Assembly (NCBI GenBank): GCA_024397995.1
Contig: CP073746.1
Span: 3,780,001 to 3,844,000 of the forward strand
DNA: 64,000 nucleotides
Source of the DNA: a bacterium SCSIO 12827
GTDB lineage: Bacteria > Pseudomonadota > Alphaproteobacteria > Rhodospirillales > Casp-alpha2
Direction of reading: 5' to 3'
Shown here: positions 47,234-56,880 of the stretch, piece after piece
Layout of the letters: each line of letters starts with the position of its first letter
Numbering within the stretch: position 1 is the first letter of the stretch
Notes under the pieces: model-generated
Database searches by the model: none
What the model was told of the DNA's origin: nothing
Seen by the model: only the letters and a program-made list of their open reading frames with translations
Position numbers and translations under genes: made by a program

Positions 47234-47767
47234 TTAGCGGTTTTCGGGTGGTTTGCCGGGGGCCTTTGGGGGGCCGTGATCGTCGAGTGCCGATGTCTCC
47301 GGCGCGACTTCTTCAAAGTCGCCGTCGATGACTGGCCCACCGCCGCCCCGGCGGCGGGGGTCCGGCCCGTGACCCGGCCCCATGGTCGCGGTGTGCACAT
47401 GAACGCGGCCGTGGCTCAGCACATAGCGTCCGATCGCCTGCGCGGCGGCGGCGCGGAAGGGCGGCACGAATAAAAGAAAGCCGAAGGCATCTGTCATGAA
47501 GCCGGGCGTCAGCAGCAGCGCCCCCGCCATCAACAGGCAAAGTCCGTCGAACATTTCGGCCACGGGCAGGCGGTCCTGGGCCAGGCTGTCCTGCACCCGG
47601 CGCAGCGTGTCGAGCCCCTGATGGCGCAGCAGCGCCGTACCCAACACGGCGGTCAGGATCACCACGGCCAGGGTCGGCCACAGGCCGATCATGCCGCCGA
47701 CCTGCACGAACAGGCCGATCTCGATGACAGGGACAGCGATGAACAGGATCAGGATGAATAGGGCCAC
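47234..47767 (-). CDS. fxsA: FxsA-family membrane protein
   Basis: A 177-residue cytoplasmic-membrane protein. Hydrophobic helices lie at about 1-20, 27-45 and 72-105, with family features VIEIGLFVQVGGMIGLWPT, LLMAGALLLTPGFMTDAFG and FRAAAAQAIGRYV. The 60-residue tail is Gly/Pro-rich and disordered. E. coli FxsA (suppressor of F exclusion) affects T7 growth in F+ cells; the general role is unknown. It is transcribed divergently from timA. Confidence 0.88.
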   Translation of the reverse strand: MALFILILFIAVPVIEIGLFVQVGGMIGLWPTLAVVILTAVLGTALLRHQGLDTLRRVQDSLAQDRLPVAEMFDGLCLLMAGALLLTPGFMTDAFGFLLFVPPFRAAAAQAIGRYVLSHGRVHVHTATMGPGHGPDPRRRGGGGPVIDGDFEEVAPETSALDDHGPPKAPGKPPENR

Positions 47768-48049
47768 GGGTTGTAGTTATCCTGTATTACGACTATCTCA
47801 AGGGTCAGGCCAAAGGCTTGGCGGATAATCTTTCGGCGGCTTGAGTTTAGCAGCCCGGGCCGATGGGGTCGCTACTGTTACGGTGCCCGCCCGCCCGCAG
47901 CTTTGCTGGACCTGGGCACGGGGGTCCGCTAACCTTGGCGCACAAGGACGCGTTCGAACTTAAACCACGGGTGCCGGCGGCGGGTCCAGCCGCCTTGGCG
48001 CCAAAGCCCCCATCGTCGGGGGCGAAAACAAAAAGGTCCGAATTCACAA

Positions 48050-48745
48050 ATGGGCGGCGGATTCCAGTTTATCGACATCATTCTCATCGCCATGGTCGCG
48101 GCGTTCTTCGTGCTGCGCCTGCGCAGCGTACTCGGCCGTCGTGACGGCAACGACGGCAGCGGCCATCGCGACCCGTTCAAACCGGTCCCGCCCGAAGAAG
48201 CGCCCGACGGCAAGGTCATCGCCCTGCCCGAGCGCAAGGTCGATGATTCGCCGCAATCGAAATCCGATCCTGGCGACTTCGCCGCAGAAGGCACGATCGA
48301 TAACGGCCTGGTGCAAATCAGGGTCGCCGATCCCGATTTCGCGCCCGATGAATTCCTGACCGGTGCGCGCGTCGCCTTCGAGATGATTCTGGATGCCTTC
48401 GCCGCCGGAGACGTGAAAACCCTGAAGACCTTGTTGGACCCGGGCGTGTTCGCCGATTTCGAGGCGGCGATCCGCGACCGCGAGGAACACGGTCATACGG
48501 TTGAGGATACGCTGGTCGGCTTCAAGTCGGTGGATATCGTCGAGGCCTATATGGAAGGCCGCATCGCCAACATCACCATCAAGTTCGTGACCGAACAGGT
48601 CAACGTGACCCGCGACGCCGAAGGCCAGGTCGCCGAAGGCAACCCGAATGAGGTCATCACGGTCACCGATTTCTGGACCTTCGCCCGCGACACCAAGGCC
48701 CGCGACCCCAACTGGGCCCTGGTCGCAACCCATAGTGCCGACTAG
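48050..48745 (+). CDS. timA: TimA/Tim44-domain protein
   Basis: A 231-residue membrane-anchored protein. Residues 8-28 form a transmembrane helix (FIDIILIAMVAAFFVLRLRS), then a charged linker, then a Tim44/TIM44-like domain (FEMILDAFAAGDVKTLKTLL, FKSVDIVEAYMEGRIANITI, WTFARDTKARDPNWALVATH). The bacterial TimA family is homologous to the mitochondrial import factor Tim44; its bacterial role is unsettled. It sits 7 bp before mltA, as commonly seen. Confidence 0.9.
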   Translation: MGGGFQFIDIILIAMVAAFFVLRLRSVLGRRDGNDGSGHRDPFKPVPPEEAPDGKVIALPERKVDDSPQSKSDPGDFAAEGTIDNGLVQIRVADPDFAPDEFLTGARVAFEMILDAFAAGDVKTLKTLLDPGVFADFEAAIRDREEHGHTVEDTLVGFKSVDIVEAYMEGRIANITIKFVTEQVNVTRDAEGQVAEGNPNEVITVTDFWTFARDTKARDPNWALVATHSAD

Positions 48746-48752
48746 GCAGGCG

Positions 48753-49976
48753 ATGGGGGGCTCACCCGTCCGCCGCCGCTGGCAGCCCGGGGCGCTTGCC
48801 CTGGCTATTTTCGTTTCCGCGCTTGTTTCAGGCTGCGGTGCGATCCAGAAGATCGTGCCCGCCGGTGACTATCAGGCTCCGGAAGAGGTGCCGCCCCAAC
48901 TGATCCTGGAGCCCGCCGAATTCAAGACCCTGCCCGGCTGGCGCGCGGACGTGCTGTCCGACGCTTTGGCTGCGTTTCTTGCTTCTTGTCCGGTGATCGC
49001 AAAACGCCCGGCGGATCAGCCGCTCGGCTATCTGCCCGAACACGGCACCATGGGCGATCTTGCGAAAATCTGCGCCGAAGCCCGAACCCTCAACACCAAA
49101 AGCACGGCCCAGCTGCAGTTCTTCATCGAACGCAGCTTCCGTCCCTTCCATGTCCGTGACGGCCAGAAACGAAACGGCAAGTTCACCGGCTATTACGAAC
49201 CCCTGCTGCGCGGCAGCTTTCAGCCCAACGCCCGTTACCGTTATCCGGTCTATGCCCGGCCACGCGATATCGTGGTGGTCGAACTCGGCATGTTCGACCC
49301 GGACCGCAAGGGCGAACAGCTGGCTGGCCGGCTGGTCGATGACCGCCTGCTGCCCTATTTCGACCGCCGTGAAATTCTCGCAGGCGCCCTGCAGGGCCGG
49401 CAGCTCGAACTGCTCTGGGTCGACAGCGCCATCGATCTGTTCTTCCTGCATGTTCAGGGCTCGGGCCGCATTCTGCTGCCCGACGGCAGTCATGTGCGCC
49501 TGGCCTTTTCCGGGCGCAACGGCCATCGCTATTCCTCCATCGGCCGCGAACTGGTGGCCCAGGGCGTGATGAAGGTCGAAGACGTGACCATGCCCAGCCT
49601 GCGCGCCTGGATGACGGCCAATCCGCTGGCCGCCGAACAGCTGATGGTGAAAAACCGATCCTTCATCTTTTTCCGCGTGGAAAAGGACGAGGTCGTGAAG
49701 GGCGCCATGGGCGTGCCGCTGACGGCCGGCCGCTCCCTCGCCGTCGATCCCAAATATGTGCCGTTGGGCCTGCCGCTCTGGCTGGTGACCACGGACCCGC
49801 TTGATCCAAAGAACGAAAAACCGCTGACCCGCATGGTGGTCGCCCAGGATACGGGCTCGGCCATCAAGGGCGTCGTGCGCGGCGACCTGTTCTGGGGCTT
49901 CGGCGCCGAGGCCGAGGCCCGGGCCGGGCTGATGAACGAAGGCGGCGTGTACTACCTGCTGCTGCCGCGCAAGTAG
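48753..49976 (+). CDS. mltA: Membrane-bound lytic murein transglycosylase A
   Basis: A 407-residue outer-membrane lipoprotein that cleaves peptidoglycan to 1,6-anhydromuropeptides. The signal peptide ends in the lipobox LVSGC (Cys28). The MltA domain has FTGYYEPLLRGS and DLFFLHVQGSGRI, and the 3D domain (MVVAQDTGSAIKGVVRGDLF) holds the catalytic Asp region. ATG 48753 gives the lipoprotein; longer frames overlap timA and lose the signal peptide. Confidence 0.93.
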   Translation: MGGSPVRRRWQPGALALAIFVSALVSGCGAIQKIVPAGDYQAPEEVPPQLILEPAEFKTLPGWRADVLSDALAAFLASCPVIAKRPADQPLGYLPEHGTMGDLAKICAEARTLNTKSTAQLQFFIERSFRPFHVRDGQKRNGKFTGYYEPLLRGSFQPNARYRYPVYARPRDIVVVELGMFDPDRKGEQLAGRLVDDRLLPYFDRREILAGALQGRQLELLWVDSAIDLFFLHVQGSGRILLPDGSHVRLAFSGRNGHRYSSIGRELVAQGVMKVEDVTMPSLRAWMTANPLAAEQLMVKNRSFIFFRVEKDEVVKGAMGVPLTAGRSLAVDPKYVPLGLPLWLVTTDPLDPKNEKPLTRMVVAQDTGSAIKGVVRGDLFWGFGAEAEARAGLMNEGGVYYLLLPRK

Positions 49977-50051
49977 GCGGGCGGCGCCACCCGGGGCACC
50001 TGCCGTTCGGTCTTGTCAATCGGCGGCCAAGCCCGCATTCTGCCTCCCACC

Positions 50052-50855
50052 ATGACCGAATATGCACCCGCCCTGAAAAACCCGCCGACCTCGCCCGAGG
50101 TCGGCCTGTTCGCGACCTGCCTCGTCGACCTGATGCGGCCCAGCGTCGGCTTCGCCACGGTGAAGCTGCTGGAGGACGCGGGCTGCCGTGTTTCCGTGCC
50201 CGAGGCCCAGACCTGCTGCGGCCAGCCGGCCTATAATTCCGGCGACAGCGCGGATGCGCGGGACATCGCGAAAAACGTGATCGCCGTGTTCGAGGGCTTC
50301 GATTACGTGGTCGCTCCCTCCGGGTCCTGCGCCGGGATGATTTCCCACCACTATCCGCACCTGTTGAAGGACGATGCGGCCTGGAAGGCGCGGGCCGAGG
50401 CGTTGGCCGCCAAGACGTTCGAACTGGTCGCCTTCCTCGCCGACGTCATGCAGGCGGACATCTCGCCGCCCGATCTGGGCGTCACGGCGACCTATCACGA
50501 TTCATGTTCGGGCCTGCGTGAACTCGGCATCAAGGCGCAGCCCAGGGCATTGCTCGGCAAGGTCGGCGGCCTGACCCTGGTCGAAGGCGACATTCCGGAA
50601 ACCTGCTGCGGCTTCGGCGGATTGTTCTGCGTCAAGTATCCGGACATTTCGGAAAAGATGGTCGATGCCAAGGCCGATGACATTTTGGCCACGGGCGCGG
50701 ACCTGCTGCTGGCCGGCGACCTGGGCTGTCTGATGAATATGGCCGGGCGGCTGAAAGGCCGGGGGGCGTCCGTTCAGGCCCGCCACGTCGCCGAGGTTCT
50801 GGCCGGAATGACCGACCAGCCCGCCATCGGCGAAGCGGACGAGGACACGGCCTGA
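50052..50855 (+). CDS. lutA: L-lactate oxidation complex protein LutA (CCG-domain Fe-S protein)
   Basis: A 267-residue protein with two CCG domains of the LutA/GlpC/HdrB kind: CCGQPAYNSG near residue 57 and CCGFGGLFCVK near residue 192, plus paired upstream cysteines (LFATCLVD, GSCAGM, YHDSCSGLREL). LutABC oxidises L-lactate to pyruvate using Fe-S clusters. ATG 50052 is used. Its stop overlaps the lutB start (TGATG). No lactate permease is adjacent. Confidence 0.9.
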   Translation: MTEYAPALKNPPTSPEVGLFATCLVDLMRPSVGFATVKLLEDAGCRVSVPEAQTCCGQPAYNSGDSADARDIAKNVIAVFEGFDYVVAPSGSCAGMISHHYPHLLKDDAAWKARAEALAAKTFELVAFLADVMQADISPPDLGVTATYHDSCSGLRELGIKAQPRALLGKVGGLTLVEGDIPETCCGFGGLFCVKYPDISEKMVDAKADDILATGADLLLAGDLGCLMNMAGRLKGRGASVQARHVAEVLAGMTDQPAIGEADEDTA

Positions 50856-52297
50856 TGGAAACCCAGACCCGCCGGTTCAAGCAGAACGCCCGCGAGGCCA
50901 TGGCCGACGGCCAGCTGGCCCAGGCCCTGACCCGCCTGGGCGAAGGCTTTCCCCTCCGCCGGGCCGAAGCCATCGACCGCCTGCCGGAATTCGATCAACT
51001 GCGCGACGCCGCCAAGGCGATCAAGGATCACACCCTGGCGCATCTGGATCTGTACCTGGAACAGTACGAATCCAAGGTCAAGGAAGCGGGCGGGCATGTC
51101 CATTGGTGCCGCACGGGCCAGGACGCGCGGGAAAAAATCCTGGAAATCTGCCGCAGCGTCAACGCCAAGACGGTGACCAAATCGAAATCCATGATCGGCG
51201 AGGAAATCGCCATCAACGATTTCCTGGAAGAAAACGGCGTCGCCCCCATCGAAACGGACCTGGGCGAATACATCATCCAGCTGCGCAAGGAGCCGCCGTC
51301 GCACATCATCGCGCCGGCCGTGCATCTGAACAAAGGCCAGGTCGAGGACACGTTCCGCAAGGCCCACACCAACCTGGACCCGGCGCGCAATCTGGACGAT
51401 CCCAAATCCCTGCTGGAAGAAGCGCGGGTTGAGCTGCGCGACAAGTTCCTCAACGCCGACGTCGGCCTGACCGGGGCCAACTTCCTGATCGCCGAAACGG
51501 GGACCAATGTGCTGGTCACCAACGAAGGCAACGCGGACCTGACCTATTCCCTGCCCCGCGTGCATATCGTCATCGCCAGTTTGGAAAAGGTCATCCCCAC
51601 GCTGGAAGACACGGCGACGGTGCTGCGAGTGCTGGCGCGCTCCGGCACGGGGCAGGACATCACCGTCTACACCACCTTCTGCACCGGCCCGAAACGGCCC
51701 GACGATCTGGACGGGCCCGACGAATACCATGTCATCCTACTGGACAACGGGCGGACGGAACTGGTCGGCACGGAATTTCAGGAAATGCTGCGCTGCATCC
51801 GCTGCGGATCCTGCCTCAACCACTGCCCCGTCTATCACGCCATCGGTGGCCATGCGTACGGCTGGGTCTATTCCGGGCCCATGGGGGCGGTGCTGATCCC
51901 GGGCCTGATCGGCATTCACGAAGCGGGCGATCTGCCCAATGCGTCGACCCTCTGCGGCAAGTGCGAAACCGTCTGTCCCATGCGCATCCCCCTGCCCAAG
52001 ATGCTGCGCGCCTGGCGCGAACGGCAGTATCAGCGCAAGGGCAATTCGGCGGCCGCGCGCTGGGCGCTCGGGCTCTGGGCGGCGCTTGCCAAGCGGCCCA
52101 AGCTTTACCGCGCCGTGACCGGGCCGCTGATGACGGCGCTGGCGATTTTGGGCCGCAAACGCGGGCGGTTCAAATGGCTGCCGCTGGCCGGCGGCTGGAC
52201 CGGTCCCCGCGACCTGCCCGCCCCGCAAGGCGACAGCTTCATCGCGCAATATCACAAGGGCCCGGTCGGCGCCGTGGTGCGGAGCAAGGGACAATGA
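50855..52297 (+). CDS. lutB: L-lactate oxidation complex Fe-S protein LutB
   Basis: A 480-residue protein. The N-terminal two-thirds is the DUF162-type domain (SKSMIGEEIAINDFLEENG, ANFLIAETGTNVLVTNEGNA, EKVIPTLEDTATVLRVLARS). Two ferredoxin clusters follow: CIRCGSCLNHCP and CGKCETVCP. The C-terminal LutB part (PLAGGWTGPRDLPAP) matches family usage. It is coupled on both sides: TGATG from lutA and ATGA into lutC. Confidence 0.93.
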   Translation: METQTRRFKQNAREAMADGQLAQALTRLGEGFPLRRAEAIDRLPEFDQLRDAAKAIKDHTLAHLDLYLEQYESKVKEAGGHVHWCRTGQDAREKILEICRSVNAKTVTKSKSMIGEEIAINDFLEENGVAPIETDLGEYIIQLRKEPPSHIIAPAVHLNKGQVEDTFRKAHTNLDPARNLDDPKSLLEEARVELRDKFLNADVGLTGANFLIAETGTNVLVTNEGNADLTYSLPRVHIVIASLEKVIPTLEDTATVLRVLARSGTGQDITVYTTFCTGPKRPDDLDGPDEYHVILLDNGRTELVGTEFQEMLRCIRCGSCLNHCPVYHAIGGHAYGWVYSGPMGAVLIPGLIGIHEAGDLPNASTLCGKCETVCPMRIPLPKMLRAWRERQYQRKGNSAAARWALGLWAALAKRPKLYRAVTGPLMTALAILGRKRGRFKWLPLAGGWTGPRDLPAPQGDSFIAQYHKGPVGAVVRSKGQ

Positions 52298-53001
52298 GCG
52301 GGCGCGAACAAATCCTGGGCGACCTGCGCGCCGCCCTGACCCAATCCAATGACGGGGCGCGCCGCGCCGCCGTGGCCCAGCGCCTGATGGCCAAGGCGCG
52401 CCATGTCATCCCGGTGCGGGGCAAGGACACCGGGGCCGACGCCACCGACCGCTTCCAGGCCGAGGCCGAACGGGTTCAGGCCACGGTCGCCCGCGTCAAT
52501 TCCCTGGACGACCTGCCGGGGGCGATCGCCGATTACCTGGCGGCGCAGAACCTGCCCGCCGCCGTGCGCATGACGCCCGACCCGCGCCTTCAGGCCGCCC
52601 CCTGGGACAAGACCGCGATCACCATTTCCGAAGGCCCGGCCCAGGGCGAGGACACGGCGGGCGTCAGCCACGCCTTCGGCGCCGTCGCGGAAACGGGATC
52701 GCTGGTGTTCCTGTCCGGCCCGAAAAGCCCGACCACGGTCAACTTCCTGCCGCCGGTGCATATCGCGGTGTTGCGCGCGTCCGATATCTCCGGCTGTTTC
52801 GAAGACATCTGGACGCGGCTTCGCGCCGACCGCCAGAATGCCGAGGGCGCCGGCCGCTTCATGCCGCGCACGGTCAACTGGATCACCGGCCCGTCGCGCA
52901 CGGCGGATATCGAACTGGTCCTGTTCCTGGGCATCCATGGGCCGAAGCACCTGCACATCGTAATCGTGGACGATGGGGACGATGGCGGACAAACGGGTTA
53001 A
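52294..53001 (+). CDS. lutC: L-lactate utilization protein LutC
   Basis: A 235-residue DUF162-domain protein, the third LutABC part. Conserved elements: a short helical N-terminus, the EDTAGVSHAFGAVAETGS segment, PPVHIAVLRASDI and the closing ITGPSRTADIELVLFLGIHG. It overlaps lutB by 4 nt and the downstream Smr-domain gene by 29 nt. Confidence 0.92.
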   Translation: MSGREQILGDLRAALTQSNDGARRAAVAQRLMAKARHVIPVRGKDTGADATDRFQAEAERVQATVARVNSLDDLPGAIADYLAAQNLPAAVRMTPDPRLQAAPWDKTAITISEGPAQGEDTAGVSHAFGAVAETGSLVFLSGPKSPTTVNFLPPVHIAVLRASDISGCFEDIWTRLRADRQNAEGAGRFMPRTVNWITGPSRTADIELVLFLGIHGPKHLHIVIVDDGDDGGQTG

Positions 53002-53563
53002 GGGACCGGGCGCCGCGCCGGAAGACGACGCCCTCTGGGCAATGGTCACCCGCGACGTCAAACCCCTTCCCGTCCGCGAAGCCCGCATCGACCATCCGGT
53101 CCCCGACCCGGCCGCCCTGCCGCCGAAGGCCAAGCCCGCGCCGCGTTCTTACAAAACAACCCCCCTGCCCGCCGCCGCCACGACCCCATCATCGCCCGCC
53201 CGCGAACTCAGCCACGGGGCGGCCCCCGGGCTCGACCGCCGCACCCAGACCAACATGCGGCGCGGCAAGATGGCGGTCGAAGGCCGCCTCGACCTGCACG
53301 GCATGACGCAATCGGTCGCCCATAATGAGCTGATCGGCTTCATCACCCGCGCCTATGGTCAAGGCAAGCGCTGCGTGCTGGTCATCACCGGCAAGGGCAC
53401 GCGCGACACGGGCGAAATCGGCGTCCTGCGCCAGGCCGTGCCCGGCTGGCTCAACGCGCCGCCCTTGAAGGGCCTGATCCACGCCTTCGATCACGCCGCC
53501 CGCCCGCACGGGGGCCAGGGCGCGCTCTACATTCTGCTCAAACGCAACAAGGGGGCCCAATGA
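52973..53563 (+). CDS. Smr-domain protein
   Basis: A 196-residue protein. After a Pro/Ala-rich disordered half (about residues 55-95), an Smr domain spans residues about 105-190, with the hallmark LDLHGMTQ and the VLVITGKGT loop, and HGGQGALYILL at the end. Smr domains are nucleases or DNA/RNA-binding modules in MutS2 and stand-alone forms. In alphaproteobacteria this gene usually follows mltA directly; here lutABC lies in between. ATG 52973 overlaps lutC; ATG 52982 is an alternative. Confidence 0.85.
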   Translation: MGTMADKRVKGPGAAPEDDALWAMVTRDVKPLPVREARIDHPVPDPAALPPKAKPAPRSYKTTPLPAAATTPSSPARELSHGAAPGLDRRTQTNMRRGKMAVEGRLDLHGMTQSVAHNELIGFITRAYGQGKRCVLVITGKGTRDTGEIGVLRQAVPGWLNAPPLKGLIHAFDHAARPHGGQGALYILLKRNKGAQ

Positions 53564-53578
53564 CATGAAGATTTCATC

Positions 53579-53965
53579 ATGACACCCTTCGGCCAGAAGG
53601 TGCGCCGCCTGCGCAAGGTGCACAAAATCACGCTCAAGCAGTTCGCCCAGGAAATGGGCGTGTCCTCGGCCTATTTCTCGGCGCTCGAACATGGCTATCG
53701 GGGCCGTCCCGGCCCGGGCCTGGTGCAGCAGATCGCGGGTTACTTTAATTTAGGGATGGAGGAAACGGACGAGCTCAAACGCATGGCCGCCTTGTCCCAT
53801 CCCCGCATCACCGTCGACACGGCGGGCCTCAACCCCAAGGCTACGGAACTGGCCAACCTGCTGGCCGAACTGATCCACGAACTGGACGAAGACACCATCG
53901 ACTGGATCATCGCCGAAATCCGCGGCCGCCGCGCGGCAAGGACACGCGGCGGGCCGACGCACTAA
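53579..53965 (+). CDS. XRE-family helix-turn-helix regulator
   Basis: A 128-residue protein. An N-terminal HTH (VRRLRKVHKITLKQFAQEMG, then VSSAYFSALEHGYRGRPGPG) covers residues about 8-55. It is followed by a helical segment ending in a Leu/Asp-rich stretch (LANLLAELIHELDEDTIDWI) that could dimerise. Its targets are unknown. It lies 15 bp after the Smr gene, the usual pairing in this order, and a UUCG-loop terminator follows at 54098. Confidence 0.88.
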   Translation: MTPFGQKVRRLRKVHKITLKQFAQEMGVSSAYFSALEHGYRGRPGPGLVQQIAGYFNLGMEETDELKRMAALSHPRITVDTAGLNPKATELANLLAELIHELDEDTIDWIIAEIRGRRAARTRGGPTH

Positions 53966-54097
53966 ATCACGATTTTAGGCGGGCGAGTATTAAGCCATTG
54001 AAATTAGATTCTTTTAACGCGTTGAATCATAATGGATAATTTGGTATCATATTAATGAAATCTGAAATTAGGCATAACCTAAGAGTAGGATTTCCCC

Positions 54098-54131
54098 GGC
54101 GGGCAACTTCGGTTGCCCGCCCTAATTTTTA
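54098..54131 (+). terminator. Intrinsic terminator after the XRE gene
   Basis: A 10-bp perfect stem (GGCGGGCAAC / GTTGCCCGCC) with a stable TTCG tetraloop, followed by TAATTTTTAAAT. Its T-run reaches the 3' end of the convergent DUF3800 gene. The 130 bp before it (53966-54097) is AT-rich with no gene. Confidence 0.88.
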
Positions 54132-54887
54132 AATCTCCACAATTCCTAGCGGATTAAATCGACTAGCACGGGTATTCAAAACCGGTGTTAGTCGGTCAAA
54201 ATATCGCGTAGCTCTTTTTTTGCGGATATAAGCATTTGGTGAATAGCGCTGATAAAGGAAGTAGGCCGCGACGTCACACATCTGGATTGGGTAGGTTTCA
54301 GCCGAGTCTTTCATATGCGGATCTTCAATAATCCGCTGGATCGGAATGTTTCTAGACCCGCCACCGTATCGCTGATCGTTGGGAATATAGTTATAGACTG
54401 CCATCCGTCGAACTAAACGGAGCAGTTTTGTGCCTGCTGTGGCGTCAGTCAGGAGGATTCCATGGTCGCGACTATGCTTCCCGGGGAAATTTCCGTGGAG
54501 AAGCGTATTTTCGAACCTCTGAAATAACGTACCCCAGGCAGAATGGAAGACATCATAGTCTTGTGGCTTCCCTGCTTTTGTAACCACAACATTGGTAATT
54601 GAAATGAAATCGATTTTCGCCATTTCATCTAAGCAGTTGCGTAGAATTGCGAGGCGATCGTGTTTTTCGATGTTGAATGGTCGGCTGTTAATGAATTCAG
54701 ATGAATGAATTTCACCGCGGACAGGAAGGCCGTAGACGCTTCTCAGCGTCTTTCGTAATGCGATTAGGGCACCAATAAAATCACGCCACCGGGATTCGTG
54801 TACGACAATTCCAGACAATACAAAATGGGTGGTTTGGGTGTTCCCTAATCCCGTGTCACCGCTTTCATCTACGTACATAATATACAT
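54129..54887 (-). CDS. DUF3800 protein, probably horizontally acquired
   Basis: A 252-residue protein with DUF3800 features: the opening MYIMYVDESGDTG with paired acidic residues, FVLSGIVVHESRW, GEIHSSEF, ILLTDATAG and a late YPIQMCDVAAYFLYQRY with the Asp expected in this RNase H-like fold. The family's activity is not established; some members lie beside mobile elements. Base composition is visibly lower in GC than all neighbours, and the gene sits between XRE and hslU, where the surrounding order is otherwise conserved. It runs convergent to XRE and has its own upstream gap to hslU (54888-54954). Confidence 0.82.
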   Translation of the reverse strand: MYIMYVDESGDTGLGNTQTTHFVLSGIVVHESRWRDFIGALIALRKTLRSVYGLPVRGEIHSSEFINSRPFNIEKHDRLAILRNCLDEMAKIDFISITNVVVTKAGKPQDYDVFHSAWGTLFQRFENTLLHGNFPGKHSRDHGILLTDATAGTKLLRLVRRMAVYNYIPNDQRYGGGSRNIPIQRIIEDPHMKDSAETYPIQMCDVAAYFLYQRYSPNAYIRKKRATRYFDRLTPVLNTRASRFNPLGIVEI

Positions 54888-54954
54888 GCACGTAATAATT
54901 GCTCAAAAGTGACTATTTGGCAACGAACACGACATTAAAAATGTCTTGCGATAA

Positions 54955-56328
54955 TTAGAGAATGAACTTCGACAGATCAGCGTTCTTGGCCAGCGGCGCG
55001 ACCTGCTCGTCCACGTATTTGGCGTCGATGGTCACCGTTTCGCCGGAGCGGTCGGAGGCAGTGTAGCTGATCTCCTCGACCAGCTTTTCCAGGACCGTAT
55101 GCAGGCGGCGAGCGCCGATGTTCTCGACGCCCTCGTTGATGTCGACGGCGAGGCCGGCGATGGCGTCGACGGCGTCGTCGGTGAAGATCAGCTCCAGCTC
55201 TTCCGTCTTCATCAAGGCGACGTACTGTTTCAGCAGCGACGCCTCGGTCTCCGTCAGGATGCGTTTGAAATCGTCCTTGGTGAGCGCCCGCAGGTTGACC
55301 CGGATGGGCAGGCGGCCCTGAAGTTCGGGCAGCATGTCCGACGGTTTGGAAACATGGAACGCGCCCGAGGCGATGAACAGGATATGGTCCGTGTTCACGG
55401 GCCCATGCTTGGTCGCGACGGTGGTGCCTTCGATCAGCGGCAAGAGGTCGCGCTGCACGCCTTCGCGGCTGACGTCGCCGCCCTTCACGTCGGTGCGCTG
55501 GGAAATCTTGTCGATCTCATCCAGGAACACGATGCCGTTGTTTTCCACCGCGTGGATGGCGTCCTTGGTCACCCGGTCGTCGTCGAGCAGCTTGTCGCCT
55601 TCCTCGGCGAGCAGCACGCCGTAGCTTTCTTCCACCGTCAGGCGCTTGGGTTTCTGCTGCTGGCCGAAGGCCTTGCCCAGCATGTCGTTCAGGTTGAGCA
55701 TGCCCATCTGCGCGCCCGGCATGCCGGGGATGTCGAAGGTCGGCATGCCCAGGTTGGGCGCGTCGGTGACGGTGATCTCGACCTCGCGGTCGTTGAGCTC
55801 GTTGTTGCGCAGCTTGCGCCGGAAGGTTTCGCGGGTTTCCTTGGAGGCGTTGTCGCCGACCAGGGCGTCGAGCACCCGTTCCTCGGCCCGGGCCTCGGCC
55901 TTGGCCTGAACCTGCTTGCGCAGGCGTTCGCGGGTCATGTGAATGGCGGTCTCGACCAGGTCGCGGACGATCTGCTCGACATCCCGGCCGACATAGCCGA
56001 CTTCCGTGAACTTGGTCGCCTCGACCTTGATGAAGGGGGCCTGGGCCAGCTTGGCCAGCCTGCGCGCGATCTCGGTCTTGCCGACGCCGGTCGGCCCGAT
56101 CATCAGGATGTTCTTGGGCAGGACCTCTTCCTTCAGGTCGTCGTCCAGCTGCTGCCGCCGCCAGCGGTTGCGGAGTGCGATGGCGACCGCGCGCTTGGCG
56201 TCCTTCTGGCCGATGATGTGGCGGTCCAGCTCGGAGACGATCTCGCGGGGCGTGAAGCTCGACGTGCCGGCGGCGAGCGTGTCGTCCAGGCTGCGCGGGG
56301 CGGAGGTCGTGTCGGCGGTCTCGGTCAT
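54955..56328 (-). CDS. hslU: ATP-dependent protease ATPase subunit HslU
   Basis: A 457-residue AAA+ unfoldase that feeds HslV. Motifs: [15 protein letters not shown], Walker A in [17 protein letters not shown], the pore GYVGRD, the I domain (about 140-240), Walker B in [11 protein letters not shown], and the C-terminal ADLSKFIL that inserts into HslV. It overlaps hslV by 4 nt (ATGA). Confidence 0.97.
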   Translation of the reverse strand: MTETADTTSAPRSLDDTLAAGTSSFTPREIVSELDRHIIGQKDAKRAVAIALRNRWRRQQLDDDLKEEVLPKNILMIGPTGVGKTEIARRLAKLAQAPFIKVEATKFTEVGYVGRDVEQIVRDLVETAIHMTRERLRKQVQAKAEARAEERVLDALVGDNASKETRETFRRKLRNNELNDREVEITVTDAPNLGMPTFDIPGMPGAQMGMLNLNDMLGKAFGQQQKPKRLTVEESYGVLLAEEGDKLLDDDRVTKDAIHAVENNGIVFLDEIDKISQRTDVKGGDVSREGVQRDLLPLIEGTTVATKHGPVNTDHILFIASGAFHVSKPSDMLPELQGRLPIRVNLRALTKDDFKRILTETEASLLKQYVALMKTEELELIFTDDAVDAIAGLAVDINEGVENIGARRLHTVLEKLVEEISYTASDRSGETVTIDAKYVDEQVAPLAKNADLSKFIL

Positions 56329-56870
56329 AAGGCCTCGATGGTCAGGTTGGAGTTGGTGTAAACGCAGATCCCGGCGGCCACACCCATGGCCTTTTCGGCG
56401 ATCTGGCGGGCGTCCAGGCCGTCCTGGTCGATCAGGGCGCGGGCGGCGGCCAGCGCGTAATTGCCGCCGGAGCCGATGCCGATCAGCCCGTCCTCGGGCT
56501 CCAGCACGTCGCCGGTGCCGGTCAGGACCAGGGAAACCTCCTTGTCCGCCACGGCCATCATGGCTTCCAGCCGGCGCAGGTATCGGTCCGTGCGCCAGTC
56601 CTTGGCCAGCTCGACACAGGCGCGGGTCAGCTGCGTGGGATATTGTTCCAGCTTGGCTTCCAGGCGCTCAAACAAGGTGAAGGCATCGGCCGTGGCGCCT
56701 GCGAAACCGCCGATCACGTTGCCGTCGCCCAGGCGGCGGACCTTCCGCGCATTGGCCTTGATCACCGTGTCGCCAAGCGACACTTGGCCGTCGCCGGCAA
56801 GCACCACGTCCGATCCCTTGCGCACGCAAAGGATGGTGGTGCCGTGCCAAAGGGGGGTGTCGCTTGCCAT
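56325..56870 (-). CDS. hslV: ATP-dependent protease peptidase subunit HslV
   Basis: A 181-residue proteasome-beta-like peptidase. The likely mature N-terminal threonine is in [12 protein letters not shown], so the first ten residues are a propeptide, as in several alphaproteobacteria. [31 protein letters not shown] and [16 protein letters not shown] complete the fold. ATG 56870 follows an AAGGA site. hslVU form one unit led by the promoter at 56932. Confidence 0.95.
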   Translation of the reverse strand: MASDTPLWHGTTILCVRKGSDVVLAGDGQVSLGDTVIKANARKVRRLGDGNVIGGFAGATADAFTLFERLEAKLEQYPTQLTRACVELAKDWRTDRYLRRLEAMMAVADKEVSLVLTGTGDVLEPEDGLIGIGSGGNYALAAARALIDQDGLDARQIAEKAMGVAAGICVYTNSNLTIEAL

Positions 56871-56880
56871 ATGATCGGTT

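Noticed and set aside
48006-48023. GCCCCC/GGGGGC hairpin before timA
   Set aside because: Only 6 bp with no T-run; too weak to call a terminator or riboswitch.
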